Source: a virus. From it: a DNA stretch of 51,031 nucleotides. The stretch lies in IMG/VR virus record IMGVR_UViG_3300029286_001068, positions 1 to 51,031 of that record; one strand, written 5' to 3'. Below the pieces are notes generated by a model. That model searched no databases and had not been told where the DNA came from. It was given only the letters and a program-made list of their open reading frames with translations. Made by a program: the position numbers and the translations under genes. Shown piece after piece: positions 8,964 through 17,615 of this stretch (position 1 is the first letter of the stretch; every line of letters begins with the position of its first letter).

Positions 8964-10913
8964 TTGTCTACATACATTTCAAATATTAAGATTACTCAGA
9001 ATGATATCATCAAAAACTGGTGGAAGTTAAATTATTTTGACACACTTACCACGAAAGATGACGGAGAAGGTGATGTAGATTTTTATACCTATTGGTATTC
9101 TATTTGTTATGTTGTAGGTATGCTGAATGCATTTAGAAGTTCATTTGGTAATATTGAAGACTATGAACAGATTTTACGTAGGTTTTTACAGTCACGTGAA
9201 ATTGCATTTAAGAATGATAGTACTCTTGATACATTGGTGCATATCTATAGTAACTATGTTTTGGATCTGAATAAACGTGGCACCAAATTAACATCATTAA
9301 GCAAAGGTGATACACTTGAAGTTGGTAAGAGCGATTATGTTGATACAGGGGTTATAGTAGATGATGTTGAATTTAATTCAGGTATTGGGATACTAAGTAA
9401 CACTGTTGATTTAGTTGGCACATTAAGTGATCCCTTAGTTTTGGGTGCATATCATAATATTAAGTTTGATATCCTGTTAACTGACGGGAGTGGGGTTCAA
9501 TATGATGTAGGTGGTACTGGACTTGGTGGATTATTTTTAGGTACAAACACAGGTATTTATCTGTTGAAAAACGAGGCAGCTAATTCATTAGGTATAGCTT
9601 CTTATTCTTTTACTTATAAATGCACCAATATTAGTCATACATTTACAACGGATGTGAATGTAGGTATCTTGAACACTGTAAAATTTGTAAGATTTGGTAC
9701 AATAGTGTCACTTTATATTAATGATGTATTTATTGATAGTGATACTGTAACAATTGGGAATACATATACAGCTACAAAATTATTTACAAGTAAATTACCG
9801 GCTGTTGCTAATATTGAAATTGAAAAACGTGATATTTATAATGTGATATCAAGTGTGTACTCTTGGTCATGTTGTGAAGGTTCCGGGTTCACTTTAAATA
9901 GTAATAGAAAACCAACTTATGTTTCTGTACTGAGTATTGATTCAGAGGAGACTTGGGAGTATGTTTGGCGTCGTAGTAGCCTATTTGCAAATACAGATTA
10001 TCTTGGAATTGATAGTGAAGTTAAGAGGCTTATAAATTATATTGATGGTGAATATCTGTTTGAACTAATAGCAACATCAGAGGTGGGGTGGGTTATGGAT
10101 ATCAGTTCGCCAATATCTGAGGAAGCCAGTTGTGTTAATCTAAACAAAGCGTACCAAAAAGGAGACATAACTGACTTGGGTAAGTTCCCACTAAGTTTCG
10201 ACTCGATAGTTAAACCAACAATTGCATCAACATATATAGTGTTCTCACTACCTACACCAAACAATATCTGGTACGGGTTGAATTCCGAACTGTTAACAAA
10301 CCCTGATTGGAAGACTTTAAATAGTTCTAAGCCTATAGGACAGATACCCTTCATACCTATACCAGTAGCTACATATGATGATGATCTGGATGGTTATGAG
10401 ATAAGTTTCATTATTCAGTCTACAAAGAATATCAAATTAAAGTTTGGTATTTCAACTTATGATGGAGACTTAGACGTGTTGACCAACAAGACTAAGAGGT
10501 ATGATACTGATACAAATTCAGAACTGTTTTTAAATGAGACAGACTTTTCCCTTTGTAAGAATCAGGACCTTTGGGTAAGAGGGGTGTATTCACTTTCTCA
10601 TTTGACTGGTATTGCTGATATACTAAATATAGGTTTTGGTAACAACCTATATAACGATTCAACTGGGTTGGTTAAGTTCATAGTACCTATTGTATCATTT
10701 ATGGCAGCAAGTGCAAATGTAGTTACTGTAAAGATAAAAGATATAGTAGTAAGACCACTTTCACTGAATACAAGTAAGGGAGTGGTGAGTAATAAGAATT
10801 TGATCATTGGCTATTTACGTAACGATAGTGGTAAAGCTATTTTGGATGTAACTAAGTTTATTGAGAATAAATTGATCCCATATAATTGTGTAACGAATAT
10901 TCAATATCTATAA
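8964..10913 (+). CDS. Large tail fibre/baseplate-periphery protein
   Basis: The 649-residue protein has a TTG start at 8964; the next in-frame ATG would remove about 52 conserved-looking residues, so TTG is preferred. Residues 1-110 are helical and aromatic-rich (IIKNWWKLNYFDTL, YEQILRRFLQSREIAF), probably the particle-docking domain. Residues about 140-290 look like a lectin-type sandwich (TVKFVRFGTIVSLYINDVFID resembles the segment in the protein at 7147). The C-terminal 350 residues are beta-rich with repeated Asn/Ser/Gly loops. A receptor-binding or fibre-network role is inferred. Confidence 0.55.
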   Translation: MSTYISNIKITQNDIIKNWWKLNYFDTLTTKDDGEGDVDFYTYWYSICYVVGMLNAFRSSFGNIEDYEQILRRFLQSREIAFKNDSTLDTLVHIYSNYVLDLNKRGTKLTSLSKGDTLEVGKSDYVDTGVIVDDVEFNSGIGILSNTVDLVGTLSDPLVLGAYHNIKFDILLTDGSGVQYDVGGTGLGGLFLGTNTGIYLLKNEAANSLGIASYSFTYKCTNISHTFTTDVNVGILNTVKFVRFGTIVSLYINDVFIDSDTVTIGNTYTATKLFTSKLPAVANIEIEKRDIYNVISSVYSWSCCEGSGFTLNSNRKPTYVSVLSIDSEETWEYVWRRSSLFANTDYLGIDSEVKRLINYIDGEYLFELIATSEVGWVMDISSPISEEASCVNLNKAYQKGDITDLGKFPLSFDSIVKPTIASTYIVFSLPTPNNIWYGLNSELLTNPDWKTLNSSKPIGQIPFIPIPVATYDDDLDGYEISFIIQSTKNIKLKFGISTYDGDLDVLTNKTKRYDTDTNSELFLNETDFSLCKNQDLWVRGVYSLSHLTGIADILNIGFGNNLYNDSTGLVKFIVPIVSFMAASANVVTVKIKDIVVRPLSLNTSKGVVSNKNLIIGYLRNDSGKAILDVTKFIENKLIPYNCVTNIQYL

Positions 10914-10915
10914 CA

Positions 10916-12223
10916 ATGCAACAGACACTGAATTTTAATAGTAGGCAGATACTTTCAAAAGAAGAATTGAAAGCATGGGATGAATCATTAAGAGAGTTAG
11001 TGGGTAACTTTTTTAGATACAGTAGAAGTAATGCCAGGGTTGGTGGAATTTTAGACTTCTATGACACAGAGGCATTGACACTGGAGAATGACTTTTTTAA
11101 AGTAGAACTGGGGTCTGTTCCATCTTCAGGATATAACACCCTAAAAATAGCAGCAGGGAGAGGGATACTCGGTGTTCAGAATACTACTGGAGAATATGTT
11201 AATGGGTTGAATGGTGCTTCTACTTCATTAAAGAATCAACTTGTTGCTTTGATGAAATGGACAGCAAAGGATAATCTTGTGGTAAGTGGGATAACAGGTT
11301 ATACATCTGGAACAGTTGTTTATGTTGGCTTCTCACCTATCTGGAACCCATTGGAGGAAGGTATTTGTGCTATATCAGCAACTAACCAAGTAACAATAAC
11401 AGGGGGAACTTTTGATAAATTGAGAGGTCAATCTACAAAGAACCCTACTAAGATAAGATTTTATACTGAGAGTGATCAAGGTGCTGTTTCCCCAACTAAT
11501 CATGATATTTATGAAGTAGTCACTTGGACAAGTTCTACACAAATTACTATATCGGGGACTGTATCAGCAGAGACTAATTTGAAGATGATGATAGTTGGAT
11601 CTTACGATTTGGCTGCACAGGGCGTTATGACTGATAAGTTTAGTTATGTAACAGCTAACGGATTACTTACATTTACTGAGACCGCAACAAATATTACAAC
11701 TTATGGTGGGTTTATTATTGCAAGCCTGACTTTTGGTAATGCAGGAGCCTTTACTATACAAGATTTAAGGCCTGATAATTTGTTTAACTTTTCATATTCA
11801 TTATATGGGGTTAAGATTAAGGCAATATTAGATACTGATTATACTTATTCAGGAATCACAACAGATTTTATTATTGGTGCGGTTGAAGCACCCCTGGTTG
11901 TTGGTAATGCAGTTTGTGTTGAGGGTACTGATACAGTAAATGTTGCTACAACGTCAACAAGTAATCCTGCTATTGGTGTTGTTGTTAAATTAATTACAGA
12001 TGGGAATGTAGGGAGTACTGTAACAGTAATGTTAAACGGGTTTATTCGTAAAACTGTTCCTTGGTTATCTGCTGCAGCTCAAAAAGTATACTTGGGAACA
12101 AATGGGGTTATTACGACAACAGCACCTACAACTCCAGGTGAATTTACCCAATTATTAGGTATTGCAACAAATACAGATAGAATGTATTTTAACCCACAAT
12201 TAGTAATGACAGAAGTAGTTTAA
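10916..12223 (+). CDS. Tail fibre/adhesin-like structural protein
   Basis: The preferred start is the ATG at 10916, three bases after the upstream stop, giving 435 residues; an upstream TTG at 10886 would overlap the previous gene by 28 bases. The N-terminal 60 residues are helical (ILSKEELKAWDESLRELVGNFFRYSR), followed by Gly/Thr/Ser-rich beta segments such as VVSGITGYTSGTVVYVGF and a C-terminal region (VGNAVCVEGTDTVNVATTSTSNPAIGVV) resembling the small beta domains of phage surface fibres. It probably functions in adsorption; exact family unknown. Confidence 0.55.
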   Translation: MQQTLNFNSRQILSKEELKAWDESLRELVGNFFRYSRSNARVGGILDFYDTEALTLENDFFKVELGSVPSSGYNTLKIAAGRGILGVQNTTGEYVNGLNGASTSLKNQLVALMKWTAKDNLVVSGITGYTSGTVVYVGFSPIWNPLEEGICAISATNQVTITGGTFDKLRGQSTKNPTKIRFYTESDQGAVSPTNHDIYEVVTWTSSTQITISGTVSAETNLKMMIVGSYDLAAQGVMTDKFSYVTANGLLTFTETATNITTYGGFIIASLTFGNAGAFTIQDLRPDNLFNFSYSLYGVKIKAILDTDYTYSGITTDFIIGAVEAPLVVGNAVCVEGTDTVNVATTSTSNPAIGVVVKLITDGNVGSTVTVMLNGFIRKTVPWLSAAAQKVYLGTNGVITTTAPTTPGEFTQLLGIATNTDRMYFNPQLVMTEVV

Positions 12224-12235
12224 CAATAAGATATT

Positions 12236-12814
12236 ATGAAACTCTATTATACAGTAGCATCACAACCTGAAGATATACAACCAAAACCCAGTCTTAGTCT
12301 TGGTGGATTTAAGTCTTCATCATTGGTACCTAATTCAGTAATTGGGAATTTGTTTAGTGATATATCAATGTACTCTGTTAAGAATAACAATGCTAATAAT
12401 TACATAGCTTTGATATTGGTTAATGACGGAGCAAAGGCAGTAACTGATATCTTGATTTGGTTTATCTACACATCAGGGTGTGTTTCTGTTATGAAGTTAG
12501 ATGCAGTTGATTTGGCTACTGATACAGATGGAAATAAGTATATGGAACATGTTCCCAATTTTACGTCTAAGCCACTGTATGCAACATTTGCAGCGGCAGC
12601 AGAGGTAGCTAATGCTATTAATATTGGTAACTTGGCTATTAATGGTTCGTTGGGACTGTGGATTGAACGTTCACTGGATCTTGCTACATTGAGAACACAA
12701 CAGAATGCCATTTATACACCTGATGCTGTAGATACATATCGGTATGTTGAGGTTGTGTTACCAAAAGAAGATAGTATTGGTATTGGATTGTCCTGGACAG
12801 AAGTAACCCCGTAA
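12236..12814 (+). CDS. Hypothetical virion/fibre-associated protein
   Basis: The 192-residue protein starts at ATG 12236, 12 bases after the previous gene. The first ~80 residues form a beta-sandwich-like region (SLGGFKSSSLVPNSVIGNLF, NYIALILVNDGAKAVTDILIWF) that resembles Ig-like surface domains. The rest is mixed, ending in an aromatic beta strand (LSWTEVTP). It closes the tail module and is followed by 84 bases with a promoter-like element and a homing endonuclease gene. Confidence 0.5.
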   Translation: MKLYYTVASQPEDIQPKPSLSLGGFKSSSLVPNSVIGNLFSDISMYSVKNNNANNYIALILVNDGAKAVTDILIWFIYTSGCVSVMKLDAVDLATDTDGNKYMEHVPNFTSKPLYATFAAAAEVANAINIGNLAINGSLGLWIERSLDLATLRTQQNAIYTPDAVDTYRYVEVVLPKEDSIGIGLSWTEVTP

Positions 12815-12838
12815 AAATTTATTCTTAGACAAATTGGT

Positions 12839-12866
12839 TTTGTATTGACTAAATACTTATTTTTAC
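12839..12866 (+). promoter_or_regulatory. Promoter-like element before HNH-AP2 gene
   Basis: TTTG at 12839-12842, 15 bases, then TATTTTTAC at 12858-12866. This has the same box spacing as the candidates at 24907 and 45093. It lies 33 bases before the preferred start of the endonuclease gene. Confidence 0.4.
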
Positions 12867-12898
12867 AAAATGAAAATATAACTTTTATACCTTTTGTA

Positions 12899-13381
12899 AT
12901 GAAATTAATAAAGCTAACTCAAGGTTTTTCTGCAACTATAGATGATAATATGGAAGAAAGAGTTTCTTATTTTCGATGGTGTGTACAAGAGAGTACTCCA
13001 GATATAAGATACTATGCTGTTACTAATATGTGGAAGGGAAGTAAAGAACTTAAACTATATATGCATCAATTAATAATGGGAACTCCCATAGATAAAGTTA
13101 TAGATCATAAGAATGGAGATGGTCTTGATAATAGAGTAGAAAATCTTAGAATATGTTCGTATCAGCAGAATAGTTTAAATAGTAGATGTCGTTCTGGGTG
13201 TACAAGTAAATATAGGGGAGTATCGTGGTATAAGTTTTATAACAAGTGGACAGTTTATATTTCGATAAATCGAAAACACACCTCTATAGGTAATTTTGAA
13301 AATGAAGTAGATGCGGCTCTAGCTTATAATGAAAAGGCTATTAAATATCATGGTGAGTTTGCTAGACTAAATATTATCTAA
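12899..13381 (+). CDS. HNH homing endonuclease with AP2 DNA-binding domain
   Basis: The preferred ATG at 12899 gives 160 residues; an upstream TTG at 12845 would place the N-terminus inside the promoter-like element. An HNH_3-type nuclease core (VIDHKNGDGLDNRVENLRICSYQQN) is followed by an AP2-type DNA-binding domain (SKYRGVSWYKFYNKWTVYIS, then AALAYNEKAIKYHGEFARLN). This fusion is common in free-standing phage homing endonucleases that invade phage genomes between modules. It sits between tail and packaging genes and is likely selfish. Confidence 0.85.
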   Translation: MKLIKLTQGFSATIDDNMEERVSYFRWCVQESTPDIRYYAVTNMWKGSKELKLYMHQLIMGTPIDKVIDHKNGDGLDNRVENLRICSYQQNSLNSRCRSGCTSKYRGVSWYKFYNKWTVYISINRKHTSIGNFENEVDAALAYNEKAIKYHGEFARLNII

Positions 13382-13389
13382 TTATTTTT

Positions 13390-13872
13390 ATGATTGATCA
13401 GCTAAAAGATATTTTTAATGAAGTCTACCTTTTGATGTATGGTTATGAATATCAGTTTAAGAACAAGAGTGTTGAAAAGTCTCTACAGAACTTTATAAAG
13501 AAGATACCTTCTAGGGCTGGTGAAGATTGGTTGTATAGTTTCATCATTTTTCAATTCTCCTACTATGATGGTCAAAAAACGAGATTTGATCGCATTTATA
13601 CAAACTGGATTTTCGGTGAGAAGGCCCTAGAGAGATGGAGAGACAGAACAGAAGCACAGATCTATTATGCTGATCAGTATAAAGTGAAGTTAGGCGTGAG
13701 ACGTGAACGTGAAAAATTATCAGCAAAAGAATATATGAATCGGGAGCGATTAAGATTTGATGATAATGCTCGTCAGTTCATACACTGTAATGAACTTAGT
13801 TTGTTTGACAAGAAGTCAGTTTTCTGTAATAATTGTATTTTTTTTATAAGTTGTCAGAAACATGCCATGTAG
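13390..13872 (+). CDS. Hypothetical protein with C-terminal cysteine cluster
   Basis: The 160-residue protein is largely helical, with a highly charged middle (KVKLGVRREREKLSAKEYMNRERLRF) and a C-terminal CNNCIFFISCQKH that could bind a metal together with an upstream His/Cys (FIHCNE). It overlaps the next gene by 11 bases. Neighbours are an HNH-like protein and, further on, the large terminase, so it may belong to packaging. I do not recognise the family. Confidence 0.55.
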   Translation: MIDQLKDIFNEVYLLMYGYEYQFKNKSVEKSLQNFIKKIPSRAGEDWLYSFIIFQFSYYDGQKTRFDRIYTNWIFGEKALERWRDRTEAQIYYADQYKVKLGVRREREKLSAKEYMNRERLRFDDNARQFIHCNELSLFDKKSVFCNNCIFFISCQKHAM

Positions 13873-14377
13873 TTGTGGATCATTGTATATTGAGAATCAG
13901 AAGCACAGTATGTGTTCGGAGTGTAATTTCATAAGAATACACGGTAAGAGTCGTTTTGAAGCCACTTTAGAAAAGGAGAAGAATAAACCTATTGTAATAA
14001 AACGTAAGAAAAAGAAAAACACTAAGAGTAAGATAATTATACAGTCTAAGATAGATAATCGAGTACAACGCGTAGAAACCGATAAAAACACGTATTTTCA
14101 GGTTTTTAATAATCTACCGCACAAGTGTCAGGAGTGTAATTGTGATCTACCTAATGAATTCTTAGATGAAAGAGGTAATATCAATATGGTGGAACAGTAT
14201 AGTCATATTCTTTCAAAAGGCAGTCATCCACAGTTTCGTAATAAGGTTAAGAATCTGAATCGTTTATGTTTGAGAGATCATCAAAAGTGGGAATTTGGAA
14301 AAAGAGAAGAAATGAAGATCTATGAAAGTAATCAGATAATAATTCAAGAACTAAGAGATGAATACAATAACAAATAA
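13862..14377 (+). CDS. Zinc-ribbon plus HNH-like treble-clef protein near terminase
   Basis: The 171-residue protein has an N-terminal zinc ribbon (CSCGSLY...CSEC, residues 3-21), a very basic linker (KRKKKKNTKSK, about residues 43-53) and a C-terminal HNH-like core: CQECNCDLP, EQYSHILSKGSHPQFRNK, then NLNRLCLRDHQKWEFG. The Cys pair, central His and Asn/His spacing fit an HNH or NinG-like treble-clef nuclease. HNH proteins beside terminase genes are known to assist packaging in several phages, but a homing or recombination role is equally possible here. Confidence 0.6.
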   Translation: MPCSCGSLYIENQKHSMCSECNFIRIHGKSRFEATLEKEKNKPIVIKRKKKKNTKSKIIIQSKIDNRVQRVETDKNTYFQVFNNLPHKCQECNCDLPNEFLDERGNINMVEQYSHILSKGSHPQFRNKVKNLNRLCLRDHQKWEFGKREEMKIYESNQIIIQELRDEYNNK

Positions 14378-14389
14378 ATACAAGAAGAA

Positions 14390-14905
14390 ATGTTAGCACA
14401 CCTTAAAGCAGCAGTTGATCGTTATTCAGATAGTGATAAAGGCTTTCATATCTCTCCCATATCGGACCACGATGCCGAAATCATTGGTGAGATTATTGAA
14501 CTATTCAAGAAGATGAACTTTGTCGCAGCAGTAGACATATTAAAGAGTTATAAAAAAGTGGCTGATGAAGATGTCTATCTCAATTTACTAGATCTTAATA
14601 CACAGATAGGGAAGGTAAAGGGAAGTGTTGAGAATCAAGAGAATCAGACGCCACTATTTCAACGTTATTTGTTAACATGTGGAAGAAGACTAGATATCTA
14701 CTTAGTAATAGGCTATGATGCATTGGATTTAGATATGCCAGAGGGTGTAAAATATTGTATTCAATTGAACCCTACCCCAAAAGAAGCCAAACAGGTGCCT
14801 TTTTATGCAAATGAGATTTTAGTATATATGAATGAAGAGAGTAGAGAGGAGATATTGAAGAAGTTAGACTCCTACTTTATTTTATATAGAGGTCTCTTTA
14901 TATGA
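14390..14905 (+). CDS. Hypothetical protein upstream of exonuclease and terminase
   Basis: The 171-residue protein has an acidic, helical N-terminal region (SPISDHDAEIIGEIIELFKKMNF) and a mixed C-terminal half ending in hydrophobic YFILYRGLFI. It has no metal ligands or P-loop. Its stop overlaps the ATG of the next small gene. The position could suit a small terminase subunit, and the helical N-terminus would not contradict that, but no helix-turn-helix is evident, so I leave it unnamed. Confidence 0.5.
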   Translation: MLAHLKAAVDRYSDSDKGFHISPISDHDAEIIGEIIELFKKMNFVAAVDILKSYKKVADEDVYLNLLDLNTQIGKVKGSVENQENQTPLFQRYLLTCGRRLDIYLVIGYDALDLDMPEGVKYCIQLNPTPKEAKQVPFYANEILVYMNEESREEILKKLDSYFILYRGLFI

Positions 14906-15096
14906 ATAAGAAAATGACATTATCTGCATTAGTCAAGTTTCTAAATGAGACTAAAGTAAAGAAAACTCATAATAAGTTTACTGTGTCTGATGTACAGGCT
15001 TATATTAATCGTGGCCATTTACCTAAATATTTGGGTGGGAATATAATATTGAAAAATACAGAATCATTAGGAGTATCACTATACACAATTAAATAA
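14902..15096 (+). CDS. Small basic protein, possible DNA-binding
   Basis: The 64-residue protein starts at ATGA overlapping the previous stop. The sequence LSALVKFLNETKVKKTHNKFTVSDVQAYINRGHLPKY is compatible with a small winged-helix or MerR-like helix-turn-helix (helix, turn, GHLPKYLGG wing). It is strongly basic. It lies ten bases before the exonuclease gene with an ATTTCGTAAA motif in the gap. A transcriptional or packaging-accessory role is possible; nothing decisive is visible. Confidence 0.45.
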   Translation: MNKKMTLSALVKFLNETKVKKTHNKFTVSDVQAYINRGHLPKYLGGNIILKNTESLGVSLYTIK

Positions 15097-15106
15097 TTTC
15101 GTAAAT

Positions 15107-15748
15107 ATGAAATCACCTTATTCAAATTTCGCTGTTGTAGATGTAGAAACTGGGGGACTTCCAGGAAAAGAAAAGAAAGCTGTTTATGATATTGCAATCA
15201 CGGAGATAGCCTTTGTAATAGTTGATGAAAATTTAGAGATAGTAGAGAGAAAATCGTGGTTAATAGCGCCCTATAAAGAAGGGTTGACTTATGATAAAGG
15301 AGCTGAAATAGCTTCGGGTATATCACGACAGATGTGTGAAGAACGTGGAATGAATCTAGTTGTTGCAGTCAGAGAGATGATTGTAATATTGAAAAAATAT
15401 AAGATAGGTGCATCATTACCTGTTATGTTGGGACATAATTTTCTTAAGTTTGATGCCGAGTTTATGATTAATATGTTTCAGTTTTGTAAAGAGGATCTGT
15501 TTAAATATGTTTGTGCTGATGCTGAAGATACTATTAAGTGGAGTAGACTATGTTGGACAGAGTCAAACAATTATAAACTTGGTACCTGTGCTCAGAATGC
15601 CGGGATAACGCTAAAAGATGCTCACAGGGCTGGTACAGATACAGAAGCCACAGCTCTTTTATGGATACATTTCATGAAGAGTCTCAGAGGACAGAACATC
15701 TCCACAATGGAACCACCGAAGAGATTCAGAGTTACATTTGAACTTTAA
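15107..15748 (+). CDS. DEDDh 3'-5' exonuclease (DnaQ-like)
   Basis: The 213-residue single-domain exonuclease has all DEDDh motifs: VVDVETGG (Asp12, Glu14), GHNFLKFD (Asp116) and HRAGTD (His173, Asp178). It would remove nucleotides from 3' ends using two metal ions. The DnaE-type polymerase encoded at 30643 has a degenerate PHP domain and no exonuclease insert, so I infer this enzyme supplies proofreading in trans, like bacterial epsilon. It lies far from that gene, directly before the terminase, which also allows a role in end processing or degradation of host DNA. Confidence 0.85.
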   Translation: MKSPYSNFAVVDVETGGLPGKEKKAVYDIAITEIAFVIVDENLEIVERKSWLIAPYKEGLTYDKGAEIASGISRQMCEERGMNLVVAVREMIVILKKYKIGASLPVMLGHNFLKFDAEFMINMFQFCKEDLFKYVCADAEDTIKWSRLCWTESNNYKLGTCAQNAGITLKDAHRAGTDTEATALLWIHFMKSLRGQNISTMEPPKRFRVTFEL

Positions 15749-15751
15749 AAG

Positions 15752-17449
15752 ATGAAGGAGAAAGTAGATCTTGTCGGATTGGATCTGACCACTAAGGCTC
15801 TTACTAGAAAACAAATCGAGAATACTTACAAGTATGCCACTCAGATTATCAACAATCTGACCGATAAAGCATTACAAGAACTATTGAGTGGGTACAACAA
15901 TGATATAGATAAACTTCTGAATGAGATTCTTATTCAGACAAACAACATTGTAAACTTCAATGCACAATCCTTAGAATCAGAGAAACTAGACTACTTAGAC
16001 TATCTAGAAAAAAGCATGGATGAACAGTTGAAGATAATGTCTTACAACTATTTTAAGTCAACTTGTCTTACAAATTTTACTCAAAACTGGAGAAATATAG
16101 AGTGGGGTAATTTGGTTCAATTATATCCTTGGTCAGCTTATTTATGTCAACGTGGAAGTGGAAAATCTTTTGAATTTGATTATGCCTTCCCGGTTTGGAG
16201 ACTGTATTCATATAAGAGACCACACCCATTGATCCAAGATACAAAAGACAATCTTTTACGTAAAGAAACGTGTTTAATAACAAATGAATCCAGACTTGGT
16301 AATTTGCATATTGGGAAAATAGTAGAAGAGATTAAGATAAATGATCTTTTGTCAGCCAAGTTGGATCCAGATGGGAAAGCAAATCTAGGAAAAGAGAGTA
16401 TAACAACAGCAACAGGGGCTATATTACATAAGAGATCTTTTGGGTCCTTTATCAGAGGCTTACATGTAGGGGCTGCAATTACTGATGACTTTCTTGATAA
16501 GAGTGCACTTTATTCAAAGGATCAGAGAGATAAGTTCAAAGAAGTTTTTTATGCTGAAATAAAATCAATTGTTGAACAGGGTGGGTATAATATTGTATCT
16601 GGAACACCTTTTCACCAACAAGACCTCTATGGGGATCTGATGAAGGACAATATGTTTAAAGTATTCACTTACCCTGGCATCTTACCTAATAGAGAGTTAC
16701 TTGCTCCAGATAGATTCACATTTGATTATTTAATGGAATTGAAACAGTCACTGGGGACTATTGTGTTTGCTAGAGAGATTCTTGTATCACCAATATCAGA
16801 TTCTTCGTCTCTATTTCCATATGAATATTTACGTATGGCATTTATTGGTATGGAGAATATTGGGTATGTTGATGATATTGATTCATTTCCTATAAAGATG
16901 GAGAGAGTTGTTGTGGGGTGTGATTTTGCTATATCTGGTAAGATTGGTGCGGACTATACTGTTTATACTGTTTGGGGGAGAGATAGTCAAAAGAACTTTT
17001 ATCTTATGCATGTTTGGAGAAAGCAAGGCGCCTCACATGGAGAACAGATTAGTCAAATCATTTCTATTGATAATCGTTTTAAACCTAATAAAATTATCTG
17101 TGAATCTAATGGTTTCCAAAGTATGTTATCTGATATGGCTCGTCAACGTGGACTAAGAAATATTGAAGAGTTTACAACTACTAGTGGTGTGAAAAAGGAT
17201 CTTTATACGGGACTCCCTTCATTAAGTGCTTTGTTTGAAAGAGGGAGTATGAAGATGCCATATAGAGACAGACCAGAAGATAGGAGTATGACAGATCTTA
17301 TCTGTGGAGAATTTAATAGTATTACTTTTAACTCTGATTCAGGTAAATTAGAGTCATCAGATCAGAATGATGATACGGTTATGAGCTGCTTTTTTGCTAT
17401 AAATGAACTAAGAGAGAAAGATAGAAAACTCGAACTTTTTATGATCTAA
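15752..17449 (+). CDS. terL: Terminase large subunit
   Basis: The 565-residue protein has the two-domain architecture of packaging motors. The ATPase domain has a Walker A-like CQRGSGKS (residues 132-139), Walker B AAITDD (241-246) and the coupling segment VSGTPFHQQD. The RNase H-like nuclease domain starts near VVVGCDFAISGKIGADYT (Asp391), followed by IICESNG (Glu451) and the acidic SSDQNDDTV. It pumps DNA into proheads and cuts the concatemer. It starts three bases after the exonuclease. No small subunit is recognised in the window. The downstream gap holds promoter-like boxes and a structured RNA. Confidence 0.88.
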   Translation: MKEKVDLVGLDLTTKALTRKQIENTYKYATQIINNLTDKALQELLSGYNNDIDKLLNEILIQTNNIVNFNAQSLESEKLDYLDYLEKSMDEQLKIMSYNYFKSTCLTNFTQNWRNIEWGNLVQLYPWSAYLCQRGSGKSFEFDYAFPVWRLYSYKRPHPLIQDTKDNLLRKETCLITNESRLGNLHIGKIVEEIKINDLLSAKLDPDGKANLGKESITTATGAILHKRSFGSFIRGLHVGAAITDDFLDKSALYSKDQRDKFKEVFYAEIKSIVEQGGYNIVSGTPFHQQDLYGDLMKDNMFKVFTYPGILPNRELLAPDRFTFDYLMELKQSLGTIVFAREILVSPISDSSSLFPYEYLRMAFIGMENIGYVDDIDSFPIKMERVVVGCDFAISGKIGADYTVYTVWGRDSQKNFYLMHVWRKQGASHGEQISQIISIDNRFKPNKIICESNGFQSMLSDMARQRGLRNIEEFTTTSGVKKDLYTGLPSLSALFERGSMKMPYRDRPEDRSMTDLICGEFNSITFNSDSGKLESSDQNDDTVMSCFFAINELREKDRKLELFMI

Positions 17450-17459
17450 AATATTTTTT

Positions 17460-17488
17460 TATATTTGTAATTTATATTATAATTTTAT
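17460..17488 (+). promoter_or_regulatory. Promoter-like boxes downstream of terminase
   Basis: TATATTTG at 17460-17467 fits the Bacteroidota -7 consensus TAnnTTTG well, though no clear -33 TTTG lies upstream. A second possible arrangement uses this TTTG (17464-17467) as the -33 box with TAATTTTAT at 17480-17488. Either would launch a transcript whose first ~110-150 bases contain the structured RNA at 17531-17612 and then the replication operon. Confidence 0.4.
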
Positions 17489-17530
17489 AGTGTGAAACTT
17501 TAAATTATGCTATCTCCAACAACAAAACAA

Positions 17531-17612
17531 AGTCCCTGTCTATGGTTGCTCCCCCTGAAAAGGAAGCAATGCGCCTGCATAACGCATTTTCACAACCTAA
17601 GGACGGGGCTTT
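17531..17612 (+). ncRNA. Strongly folded leader RNA or attenuator before replication operon
   Basis: A closing helix pairs AAGTCCC (from about 17530), TCT and GGTTG (to 17538) on the 5' side with CAACC (17593-17597), AGGA and GGGGCTT on the 3' side, interrupted by two symmetric 2x2 internal loops. Inside it, AATGCG and CGCATT form a 6-bp hairpin (about 17568-17588) and TGCTCC can pair with GGAAGCA. The helix runs straight into TTTTAT and the ATG at 17616. The base pairs were found by eye. It may be an attenuator, a structure hiding the start codon, a terminator for terminase transcripts, or a stand-alone phage RNA. I recognise no known riboswitch class. Confidence 0.55.
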
Positions 17613-17615
17613 TAT

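Noticed and set aside
17531-17612. preQ1 or purine riboswitch, given the preQ1 genes
   Set aside because: The structure lacks the purine riboswitch loops and the small H-type preQ1 pseudoknot with its A-rich tail, and the downstream genes are for replication, not preQ1 synthesis.
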